The notes under the pieces: model-generated
What the model was told of the DNA's origin: nothing
Database searches by the model: none
What the model saw: only the letters and a program-made list of their open reading frames with translations
Made by a program: the position numbers and the translations under genes
Shown: one piece after another, positions 45,957 through 56,677 of the stretch
Layout of the letters: every line of letters begins with the position of its first letter
Numbering within the stretch: position 1 is the stretch's first letter
Assembly (NCBI GenBank): GCA_963555705.1
Contig: OY743190.1
Coordinates: 10,515,501-10,579,500 of the forward strand
Reading direction: 5' to 3'
DNA: 64,000 nucleotides
From: Ligustrum vulgare
Lineage: Eukaryota; Streptophyta; Magnoliopsida; Lamiales; Oleaceae

Positions 45957-47790
45957 TGGTTTTATTTAACGAAATGGCTTTCAAATACTAACGGTAGTTA
46001 ATCAACTGTCATGTATCGATACTATGCATGCAGAGAGATTTATCAGAATTTATGATTTTGCTACATATTTTACTTATTATAATTTGTGATTTTTACTACT
46101 TTCAAGTTATCTAAAATACTTACTAAATGTATATTAATTCAATCTTATATATATACTAGTTTCGGTGCGTGCGTTGCTCGCGAATTGTTAGTATTTTCCT
46201 ATTAGAGAATATTCGAATAATGATTTCTTATTTGATACTCTCCATATTCCATAAAGATAGACTTGTTTCTATTTTTACACGGATTAAGAAAGTATAATTA
46301 TTATATGTTGGAACTATAAATTTGCTTACATTTTACCTAATATACCCCTACATTAAATAATAACTAGTTCATATATGTTGATAATAATGCATATTAAATA
46401 TGGGTATATTAAAAAATTAAGACATTAATATAATCTCAATAAGGAAAGTAACATATAATTTAGGACAAATCAAAAAGGAAAATGAAATAAAAAAAATTAA
46501 TGAAAGATGAAATACATTGGTAGTTGATCATTTTAAATGACTAAAATTTTTTGCTACTAACAAAGTATTGTGCGAACACTTCACATCAATATTAAGATAT
46601 TGTTATTACGACTTTATTTGAACCCTCATAATTAACTTGACGAAAAAAAAGCAACTCAAAACAGTAAAAATAAGAACATGAGAATGTCTCCATAAAGATG
46701 TCCAAGATAATCTTTAGATAGCTGACCGAATAGTGCATTAAATCCAATTATTGCCCGCATAGTGTTTAATTGGATGAATAGTGCCTAAATTAATGAGAAA
46801 CCTAGGCAATTTTCCCGCATAATGTTTAATTTAGTACATCCAATTTGTTGTCCACATAGTGTTTAATTGGATGAATAGTGCTTAAATTAGATTAATAGTG
46901 TTTAATTGCAATTGGATAAATAGTGTCAATTGCACATTCAATCTGATGAATAATGCCTAAATTTTAACTTATATATATAATAAAGAAAAGATTAAATCAA
47001 AAGTTTGAAGTTGTATGGATAATTGTAAGTATCGATACTTACAGCAGAATGAAGCCAAATTTTTATATTAGAAGCTATCTATTAATAGTAAAAAAAATAT
47101 ATATATATATATTATACAGAAAATTTTGTGTGCCACACCGCCTCATAGGTTGCCGTGTAAAAAGTATCACAATTCCAAATCGGGATGTGAATTATCTTGA
47201 AATTATGGTACGATAAAGGAAATTATGTCTAGAGTTTGAATTCTAATTTTACAGGTGGCTGCGTGAATAAGGGTTGTAGGAAGGTTAATTATAATTAACA
47301 ATGTTATTATTTAATATTTAATTGTGAATTATGACCTGATTTTAGTATAAATAAGTTGTAAACTTGTGTTTTTGAAGTGTGGAGTTAAAAAGTATGTTAA
47401 GGTGTAGTTTCCACATTTTTTTGATACAGTAGTTGTAAGTACGTACGTTGCACTTCTTATATAAACAATATATAATATGAGTATTAAATTTGAATGAACT
47501 CAAATACACACACACACACAGAGAGAGAGATACACATATACACACACAATGTCACAATGTTTTGAATGAACTCAAATATAATGTTGCAAATATAGCAGTA
47601 TTTCTTTGAACACAATTGTATCAAATCGAAATTTTATATTCCAAGAACATATCTAAAAAAATAAGAAAAACATCATAACATGACCTTATATACTACAACA
47701 AAGTTAGCATTTTACGGCGTGCATTGCATGCTGTAAAATCAAGTATATATGATGACAATATAATTTTGTTTCGATTTATTTTCATTTTCA
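45957..47790. other. AT-rich intergenic, no gene seen
   Basis: Contains a local repeat of 'cccgcatagtgtttaattggatgaatagtgcctaaatta'-like text near 46730-46960 (several degenerate units), and CA/GA microsatellites near 47504-47550. No ORF of note. Confidence 0.5.
46735..46965. repeat. Degenerate tandem repeats
   Basis: Units share TAGTG(C/T)(C/T)TAAATT, CCCGCATA(A/G)TGTTTAATT and GGATGAATAGTG. Period is irregular, 30-70 bp. Confidence 0.6.
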
Positions 47791-47990
47791 NNNNNNNNNN
47801 NNNNNNNNNNNNNNNNNNNNNNNNNNNNNNNNNNNNNNNNNNNNNNNNNNNNNNNNNNNNNNNNNNNNNNNNNNNNNNNNNNNNNNNNNNNNNNNNNNNN
47901 NNNNNNNNNNNNNNNNNNNNNNNNNNNNNNNNNNNNNNNNNNNNNNNNNNNNNNNNNNNNNNNNNNNNNNNNNNNNNNNNNNNNNNNNNN
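47791..47990. other. Assembly gap, 200 N
   Basis: Exactly 200 N, probably a placeholder length. ORFs drawn across it are meaningless. Confidence 0.99.
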
Positions 47991-48095
47991 AAAAACGGGA
48001 CGGCAGAGCCGACCCGCCCCGACCCGAAACTCGCGGGGCGGGGCAAGGCGCGGATCGGGGAGACCCGACCCGAATTCGACCCGTTGCCATCACTA
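47991..48095. mobile_element. GC-rich element end beside the gap
   Basis: GACCCG/CGGGGCGGGG-rich text ending CCCGTTGCCATCACTAG. Read inward this is TAGTGATGGCAACGGG, resembling the ends of non-autonomous hAT elements with GGGT-rich bodies. The other end is in the gap. Confidence 0.45.
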
Positions 48096-48222
48096 GTCAG
48101 TTGCATCACCTAATCAGCGATTTCTAACTTTGTCCTATGGATCAAATGAAGCAGGAATTCTAGTAATCATCAAATAGCAAAAATGATCAACATTTTAGAA
48201 CCTCTTGCCCAATGGAACGGCT

Positions 48223-48242
48223 CCCCCCCCCCCCCCCCCCCC
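48223..48242. repeat. Poly(C) run of 20
   Basis: Uninterrupted cytosines; length may be unreliable in the assembly. Confidence 0.9.
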
Positions 48243-48446
48243 TTCATATTCACATATTTCTTATGAATGAATTATACTTCAATAATTATTTTATTGAAAA
48301 TTAATTCATTCAAATACTTCCAAATGATATTTTACTCGAAAATAATTTTCAAAAAAATCAATTCTCTAGAAATTATTTTCATTTCATTCATTTTCCATCT
48401 TTTCAATCAAATCTGTAGGAAGAACTGTAAGGACTCCTACGGTTGG

Positions 48447-49555
48447 TGTAACGCCCCGAATTCCGTGAAACCCGGGACGCCACTTCGTCCTTTAAAATTG
48501 ACTTTATTGCGGAAAATCAATTTAATTCAAAACCTCACATTCATTATTTGAAACATCAGTGGAAACTTAATTAATTGAAATATAGAACAATACATAAAAC
48601 TTAGGTCTCAATTGTTTAAATAAAATTCACGATAAATAATCTAATCAGTAATATTCGTAAAATTGACAAAAAATTTCATCATTTATTAAATTTGACACCG
48701 CTGTCATTTCATTCGCCGCCTTCTCCAAGATCTGCGAAAACTGTTAAAATAATGGAATGAATATTTCGAAAAATACTCAGTAGACTCATCGCCAATAATT
48801 AATTTACAGAATAATTTAACACGTACTTATGCAATCATTTAGTGACATCATCATCATCATTATGGGCTCTTTTAATAAAATCAAAGGCTCTTTAAAAATC
48901 ATAAGGTGTTGGTAGTCTTGTCTCATGCATTTAAAGCATGTAAGTTATGCATAACATCATTTCTCATTCTTATCTCATAAGAGATGTTCTCGTCTCGTCT
49001 CATGTATCAAAGCATATAAATCACATAATTTCACATAAGACATGTAAATTATAATTTAAACTAATTAGTGGGAGCGAGTCTACCTCAAATCACGAGTCTG
49101 AAAGTTGAGCAAGAAAGTTCACGTTGTTCTTCTAAATGTCCAAGCGCCTCGTCTAGCCAATAATAAATAAACCTTAAAGTGGTATTTGGAAATCAAACGT
49201 TTCAATTGAAAGAGTTTTAAAGGAAGAAATAAAAGTTTAGGGATTAAAATTAAAATCAAACATAGTTGGGATTTGAAAATAGTTGAAATTAAAATAAATG
49301 ATTTGCAAAAGCTTATGAGTTGAATAAAATATTTTAAAACCAAAAGATCAAAATAAAACTTTGAAAGTTGAGGGACTAAAATGAATACTTTGAAAGTTGA
49401 AGGACTAAATGAATACTTGTAAAACTTGGGCTTAAAATCAAATGAATTTAGTCTACAGGGACTGAAATAAAATGGGTTTGATACTTAGGGGGCTAAAATA
49501 ATAACTTGTGAAAATTGGGGACTAAAGTGTAAATATTTGAAATTAATCTATATAT

Positions 49556-49628
<73 letters not shown>

Positions 49629-51114
49629 CTAAAACCGATTGAGAGAGAAGAGAGGGGAACCGGCCCTCTCTGTATAAGCGCTGCCGGCGCCCTTCGCCTG
49701 CATTACGCCGGTGGAGATGCCGCCATCACGCGGCGGCTACGAAGATGGGTAGAGGGGAGTTATTTTGTGGCAATTTTGGTGCGATTTGGGGCTGGAATTG
49801 AGGCTCGACTTCGAGGTGAAAGGTGGGGCGATCTCCGGTGAAAAACGTGTGAATATGGGTCGACAGTTGAGGTAAGTATATGGGTTTATTTGATTCTTGG
49901 GTTTTTTGTTTGATTTGGTGGAAATTTGGTGCGGGTTTGGTGTTGAGCATCGGTGGTGGTTGGTGGTTTTTGGGTGGTGATGATGATGCCGGTGATGATG
50001 GTGGAAATGGGTTGGGTTTGGCAGTGGGGTTGGGGTTGTGATGAAAATGGTTTGGAGGTGGGTCGGTTTCCTGAAGGTTGGCCGACTGTGGAGGTGTTTC
50101 AGTCGTTTTGGTGATGGCGATGATAATTGGTTTCGGTGGAGGTGGTTGGCTATGGTGGTTTGGTTGTTTGGGTAAATTGAGGTTGGAGACGTGATGTGGA
50201 ATTCTGCATATTGTTGTATGGAAGTCACGGCAGTGTATGGTGGTTGTGAGATTTTATTCTGCTCGTGGTGAATTGAAGTCGGCAGAGAACTCACAATGGA
50301 GGTTCGTGGTTGAGGGTCATCTATGGAGCTGGTGGTGGTTTGAACGATGAAGTGGAGATGGAAAGATATACATATAGTTGGATTCAAAAATTGGCAATTG
50401 CTTGATTTGTGATTGAGGGGGCTGAAGGAGAGGTTAATTTGGTGCAGATAGCGTGTGAGGGGGGAGGAATTTGGCTGATTGATGACTGAAATTTTGGGAT
50501 TGAGGTTTGGTTGCTTGTTGTTGAATTGGCATTGTGTCGATTGACTGTGGTTTAAAACTGGAAAGCAAAGATGGGCCCTTTGATTGAGGGGAAGATGATG
50601 CTGTCTGTGGAAGTGAGAATTGATTGAAAGAAAACGTGGGGAAAAGAATTTTACCAATTGAAGTTGTTCTAAATTTGGATTTAGGAGGGATTTGGGATTA
50701 ATTCAAAGTGGATGGCTATTTGAGTGGGATTAAGGAGTGATGATGGGGATGGGGAAAAATGTGCTGAACATGCAAAATGGAAGTTTGGGAGGAAGTTTTT
50801 GGGATTAAAATTGAAATGGAACATGAATTGGGGATTTAAAACATTTTGGACTTAAATAATTTGAATCCAAATAAATTGTAAGTTTGACTAAAAAATAATG
50901 ATCTTAGAATATTTTTGATAAAATTGGACTGAAGAATAAATTTTGAAAATGAGACGATTTTAATCGAATTGAAAGTGATCAAGGTTTTAATAAATTTAAA
51001 AATTCACTTAAAATGTTAGACGAAAATGTGTTTAAAATAAATAAGTAAAGTCGTAGCGACACGTTTTAAATAATATTTATTTAAATAAGTCATGAAAAAT
51101 TCTTGGTCGCTATA
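48447..51114. mobile_element. 2668-bp LTR-like unit with 5-bp target duplication
   Basis: Starts TGTAACGCCCCG and ends GGTCGCTATA, with the ends roughly inverted (TGTAACGCCC versus TATAGCGACC). The perfect 5-bp repeat GTTGG flanks it (48442-48446, 51115-51119), as for retroelement integration. No PBS, polypurine tract or domain is visible inside, so a very long solo LTR or a non-coding retroelement derivative is likely. It contains an AT microsatellite at 49557-49624 and a GGTGG-rich stretch (49640-50660). The latter gives a 306-codon minus-strand ORF of His/Pro/Thr/Asn-rich low complexity, which I do not regard as a gene. Confidence 0.65.
49557..49624. repeat. (AT)n microsatellite
   Basis: About 33 AT units, only briefly interrupted at the left edge. 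Confidence 0.95.
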
Positions 51115-51172
51115 GTTGGAGTTCAACCTTTTTTTAAGAACAAATCGAGTTGTTCAACTCACTCCATTTAGA

Positions 51173-51500
51173 TATGCTCGATAACACTGTACTAATTATA
51201 AATTGATTTATTTATGTTTTGAAGTAAAATAAAAGTGATTAAAAATTGGAGAGAGAAAATGTATGTGACTAAAAAGTAATTTGAAAAATTATATTGTTTA
51301 TAATAAATTGTAATGATTGCGTTAAGGAACAAAGTTATAGCCTCTAGTTGGTAATACTGTTTGGTTTATAAACTATTTTATTTATGATTTTGAGGTAAAA
51401 AATAATGGTTAAAAATTGGAGAGAAAAATATGTGTTGTTAAAAAGTAGTTAGGAAAATTGTGTAATTTATAAATATGTTTATTTTTTACACTTTACCAAA
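51173..51500. mobile_element. Two adjacent MITE copies
   Basis: The first (about 51173-51330) and second (about 51331-51500) both show ATAAA(T/C)T(G/A)(T/A)TTTATTTATG, GGTAAAA, GTTAAAAATTGGAGAG and TTGT(T/A)(T/A)TTTATAA in order. Head-to-tail arrangement of the common family. Confidence 0.65.
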
Positions 51501-52046
51501 CACAATAATAATTATACAACTACATATATTGCCAAAACATCTTTTTATATCTGCACCACATTTTAATTACAATAAATGTTAATAACCTTTAATCAATATT
51601 TCAATTATTTTAATATTTTAATTCTTTCATTAATTAATATATCTCGTCTCTTCTATCGATTTTCGTCAAAAAAAATTATTAAGAAGGATTAAAAAGATTT
51701 AATTACCGCTTGTACACTTAATAAGTAAAAAAATCAAAATCTTAATTGAATACATGTTCATTGTTTTAAAGCACGATAATAAAAAGAAAGCTGGACAAAA
51801 ATCATCATGAAGGAAAAAAAATTGATAATAGTTGAAAATTTAATGAAAATAACTTGATGAAAAAATAAAGAACATAAATGTAATAATTTATAAAAATTAA
51901 AGACCAATAATATAATTCAAATGTGATTGTGGTACAAATATAACTACCTGATTATTATACACCTAAATTGCCAGGAGTACAATAATTATTGTCCAAAAAG
52001 GCCAAAACCACGTGGCAAGTCTTCTAGAAGGCCTATTTTTTCCTAC
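51501..52046. other. AT-rich intergenic, no gene seen
   Basis: No coding features. Confidence 0.5.
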
Positions 52047-52054
52047 ATTTCAAT

Positions 52055-53029
52055 TAGGGGTAGATAAAATAATCGAACTAGATCAGATCAAATTAGAACC
52101 AAACCAAATCAAGTAGTTTGGTTCAATTTTACATTAAAAAAAAATAATGGTTTGGTTCTTATAATCAAAAACTATTTGATTTTTCCAGAACCAGAATCAA
52201 GAATCAAACTCAATTTTGATATATATATATATTACAAATTAGTGGATATTCATTTCACCAAAATATTCAAATTTTAAATTATAAATGTGAAATGTACAAA
52301 AATATTATTTACCATACATTTTTTTCTCATTTCCTATTAGACAAATATTTTAAATCATAAATCTAAATTCTCATTCTAATTCATTTTTTTCTTTTCAATT
52401 ATAGACACGCATTCACACGGCTTTAGTTACACTCCTATAACACAGCAATCGTTGCACTCCTTAGTCACAATCGACGGCATAGATGTTTATTTTTTAAAAT
52501 TTATGTATATATAAACCTCGGCTCAATTCGTCAATTTTCAAGAGTTAAGACAAACTCAAGTTACAAATTCATCCCTAACTCACACGGCACTACAGTAGAA
52601 TGAGACTCAGAACTTCATTGTAACATGTAACTATAAGTCTAAACGACCTTTTATGTTCGATTCTCTAAGTTTCAACGGGTCAATGAGTTTCTTTTAGACG
52701 AGTTTCTTCTTCTTTGACTTGGAATAACATGTTACTTTTTTCTAAATTTTTATTTTGTTAACTAAAAATTTCATTTTCTATTTAGTATTGATGTAAATGG
52801 ATTCTAATGAAGAAGCGGATATAAACAAGTTTTAATTTGCATTTATTATTTAAAAATTCAAGTAATGGTCCAAGAACTAAACCATACCAAACCAGAATAG
52901 ACGGGTTGGTTCCAATTTAGTTCCATATCTTTAAAAAAACCAATTGATTTCATTAGTAAGAAATCATCGGTTTATGGTTTTGTTTGATTCTTCTGAAACC
53001 AGAACCAAATCGAACCACGTCCACCCCTG
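52055..53029. mobile_element. Non-autonomous hAT element, 975 bp
   Basis: Ends TAGGGGTAGA and TCCACCCCTG are inverted repeats. Flanks ATTTCAAT (52047-52054) and ATTCCAAT (53030-53037) form an 8-bp target duplication with one change. Terminal parts are rich in GAACCAAACC/GGTTTGGTT words, a sequence-shifted relative of the unit at 44926-45948. No transposase. Confidence 0.83.
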
Positions 53030-53080
53030 ATTCCAATTTCCATAGCTAATATTTATTTGTGACATTTCACTTTTCTTGCA

Positions 53081-53560
53081 GGGCTTTGTTTGATCGCGAG
53101 ACTGGAATTTAGGTGGAAAAAAGGAATTGCAAAGAACTAAATTTTAGGGAGTTGAAGTTTTGAGAATCTGAAGTTTAATATGTTTAATTAATTTAATTTT
53201 TTAGGTGGAAAAAATGAGGAATGTTTTAACTTTTGTTGTTTGATTAACATTGTTTCAAAAAAAAAAATTTATTTTTCACGCATATTGATAATAATAATGT
53301 TAATTTTTGAAAAAAATAAATCAATTAACAACAACAAAAATGATCAAACGTGACGAAAATGGTAAAAAAAATTTCACGAAAAATAAAACCTCATATCGGC
53401 TATCTCTCCTAGAAAAAAAATTCCTTCAAATTAAGGAAAATATCGAATTTTTAGACAAATTGAAAAATGAATATCATGAAAACTTAGGCAATTAAATAGT
53501 TTTGAAAAAATACCTGAAAATGCATTTTTCATAGAAAATAAACGTTATCAAACGGACCTA
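53081..53560. mobile_element. MITE related to the next one
   Basis: GGGCTTTGTTTGATCGCGAG at the left and AACGTTATCAAACGGACC at the right. The body shares TTTAATTTTTTAGGTGGAAA, AATAATAATGTTAATTTTT and AAAAATGATCAAACGT with 53588-54107. Confidence 0.65.
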
Positions 53561-53587
53561 AACTTTTTAAAATGGGGAAAAAAGTTA

Positions 53588-54107
53588 GGCTGCGTTTGAT
53601 AACGAGGGTAAAATTTGGGTGGGAAGAAATTGAATTTCTGGGAATTGAAAGTTTAACGTGTTTGATTGGTTTAATTTTCTAGGTGAAAAAAGTGAGACAT
53701 TTTTCAGCTTTTATTGTTTGATTGACATTATTTTTCATGGCAAATAAAACAAAATTTAACTATTTTAATAAAAAAAATTATTTTTAACACATTTGTACTT
53801 AATAATAATAATGTTAATTTTTTAAAAAAATAAATAAATTAATAATAATAAAAATGATCAAACGTAACGCAAATTACAGACGAATTCCCTAGAAAATAAA
53901 TTCTAGTCCCTACCCAAAAAAACGAATTGCCTTTTTTGGAGGAAGGTTGATCGCGTGCATAGAAAAGATGATTTTTTTTTTTTTTTTTTAAGAAAAAAAA
54001 TGGGCAATCAAACATGTATAAAGATGGGAAAATGTCTACGATAAAAAAAAAAAAAAAGTATGGGAAAGGACATTTTTCATGAAAAAATCATGTAATCATA
54101 CGTAGCC
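53588..54107. mobile_element. Tourist-like MITE, 520 bp
   Basis: Ends GGCTGCGTTTGATAAC and GTAATCATACGTAGCC are inverted repeats, with TTA on both sides. No ORF beyond short AT-rich ones. Confidence 0.78.
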
Positions 54108-54110
54108 TTA

Positions 54111-56260
54111 TAAATAGGCATGGCCAAATCTTTGGTCCAGTTTTGGCACGTGCCAAATCTTCTAGAATGTATATCTATTCGATCCCCCAGGCTTCCCAAG
54201 GCCACAGTTTCTGGATCCTTGTGGACCCACAAATTTTGACATACTATGCTTTTGGAAACTTGCGGTGGGGTCCAATGTTTTAGCCTCTTTTTGGCAAATC
54301 AAAAAAAAAAAAAATTATTTTTAAATAACACAATTCTTTAAATTATTTTTAGTTAAACATATTTTTTTCCACTTTTTAACCACACATTTTAACTTGATAA
54401 CATAAAAAAAAATATGTTTTTAAATACAAAGTTTTTAACAAAGTAATAGTAAATTTTTCGAAAAATATGTGATTCTAAAGTAATTTATTTTTTATATAAA
54501 TTATTTTATTGGTTAATGGAACTTTAGCTATAACTGCTTGTGACCAAGCAACCACCGGTTTTGCTTGGTGGGCCCGGAATGATTGACTTATTAATTTATC
54601 CGGTAAACTACTAGGTTCTGATTAAAAATAAGTTTTTAAATTTTTTTTTTTTTAAATTATGGCTACAAAACAGGAGAAAAGTTCCAAACTGCTGAAATAA
54701 GACAGCTACATGCCCGATAAACGGCCGTGATGCAATTTGAGAGATTTTTGTTAGATAAGATGTGAATCATGACTATTCTCTTAGTTTTTTCCATTTTTAT
54801 TTTTATTTTTATTTTTTTGATGAAATGTGTTATTGAAAAGTTGTTCGAAAATTATGTATGATAAAATTATATATAAATATATAAACACTATAAATTGTTT
54901 ATAATTTAACCCTTGTTATAAATGAGTTTATAATACTCTCTTCGGTAATACTACAACAATTATAAATTTGTTTATTTATATTTTTTAGATAGAATATGCG
55001 GTTGAAAAGTGGAGAGAGAAAGTACGTATAGTTAAAAAGTGGTTTGAAAATTATATTGTTTATAAATTGTAATGATTGCGTTAAAGAGTAGAGGCTAAAT
55101 TTCACAATTTCTCATATAACTTTTTAACCATACATCTATTTACTTCACATTTCAACTGCATATTTTATTTTGAAAATAACAATAATAAATCATTTAAAAA
55201 CAAAAAGGGGGCCGGCTGACGGAGGCTTAATCTGATTTTATTTTTGTTCGAAGAAATGGTGATATTAGACAAGGATGTGAAAGCAATGTTATACCACTAG
55301 ATTATTTACTTTAGTGGTATATATATGATTATTAGTGTAATAATAATACACTCAAATGGAAAGCCATGCTTTCTGAAATACTTGTCGATAATGTGAGGGC
55401 GTCGAAAGAGGTACTTTGATCTAAGATATATGTAGGTCTAACTAGCACAAGTGTGTAGTGTGCCTGAATTCGTCTCATCTAAAAATATTGTTCAAGCTTA
55501 GTCCAATTTTTCTTAGAATAGGTGCATCGGACGGATCAGCAAAACGTCACTATTGCGGTCTAATTGGGTTGAGTTGTGATAACTCGCTATTTTTTAGTGT
55601 ATAATTGAAAAAAAAAAAAAAAACTAGATATTTTCATTGATATCTTGCAAATTACATGCCTGACTGGTTGGGATTAAAATTTAAATTTTAATCTAAATCA
55701 AAGTCGATAATTAATTTCAACTTCATATTTTGTGGGACTCATAAATATTTATCACATTTCATAAACTTTTATCAAAATATACTGAAAATTTTATTTAAAT
55801 TTTCCCCAAACAAGGGCTATATAATATAAATAAGCACTTCACATGTAGAGTTCACTAGTAATGATGCAATGTTTTCAATAGATCCAGCCAACCGCGCAAG
55901 TCACTATAATTGGTTCAACCCACGAGCCGATTCGAAGCCAGGTGTGTTGGTCTCGATCAGAATTTTGTTAAGCCACCTCCAGACCCAAGCCGTTGGTTAT
56001 TTATTCTATCATTTTTCGATATGAAAAATTATATCCTTAAAAGTTTTAACACTATTACACTACCGTGCGGTGCTAAATTTTAAGCCACACATTTTTTGTG
56101 TGATCCTAGAATCCGTTATTCTTTTGCTAGATAGTAGTGTGTTGAGTGTCTCCAATCAACAACATAACCTAAGTGCAAGGGAAAGATAGTTTCATCAATC
56201 AAAGATAATTAATTGGTTTCTTGTCAGCAATTTCAAATTTAAACAAAGAAATTAAGTTGA
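54111..56260. other. AT-rich intergenic with one MITE copy
   Basis: A common-family MITE lies at about 54945-55097 (ACAACAATTATAAATTTGTT, GGTTGAAAAGTGGAGAG, TATATTGTTTATAAATTG, GCGTTAAAGAG). A single ACGGCCGT palindrome at about 54721 is isolated. No gene seen. Confidence 0.5.
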
Positions 56261-56294
56261 GGTGGGTGGGTGGGTGGGTGGGTGGGGTGGGGTG
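56261..56294 (+). repeat. (GGTG)n G-rich run
   Basis: GGTGGGTGGGTGGG-type run with many GGG tracts, able in principle to form a G-quadruplex. About 385 bases downstream of the SmD1 stop, on the strand opposite the gene. Confidence 0.85.
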
Positions 56295-56677
56295 ACAAAT
56301 GGCTGAATTTGCTCGGTTTTCTCATCCCATGCGCGGATCAAGGGCAAATCCAAGAGAGTACGAGCGATCACCTAAAGATAAGGGGAAAAAACCACCTAAT
56401 CACAAGTTTTAAAAAAAAAAAAAAATGACGAATCCAACACAGGAGCCCACCAGGCTCGCAGGTGGTTGGATGGATTATCAAAGAAACGTTAGGAAGATAA
56501 AATAACAAGTCTACATCAAAAAACCTCGCGCATTACGTAACTTCTTTTAAGCATAGCAATTCACAAGACAGACATTGAAAATGATTTGTTACATGATCCA
56601 AGCTGTGAACAGAAAGTTCTTATAGCAAGTATCAAGATATCCAGATTCTCCAAATATTAAGAAAATAACAATAAAAT

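Noticed and set aside
47693..48113. Three ORFs crossing the N gap
   Set aside because: Most of their length is unknown sequence.
49737..50657. 306-codon minus-strand ORF
   Set aside because: His/Pro/Thr/Asn-rich low complexity from a GGTGG-rich strand, no domain, no start or promoter context, inside an LTR-like unit.
54715..54735. Isolated ACGGCCGT palindrome
   Set aside because: A single box with no partner at 20-22 bp; expected by chance.
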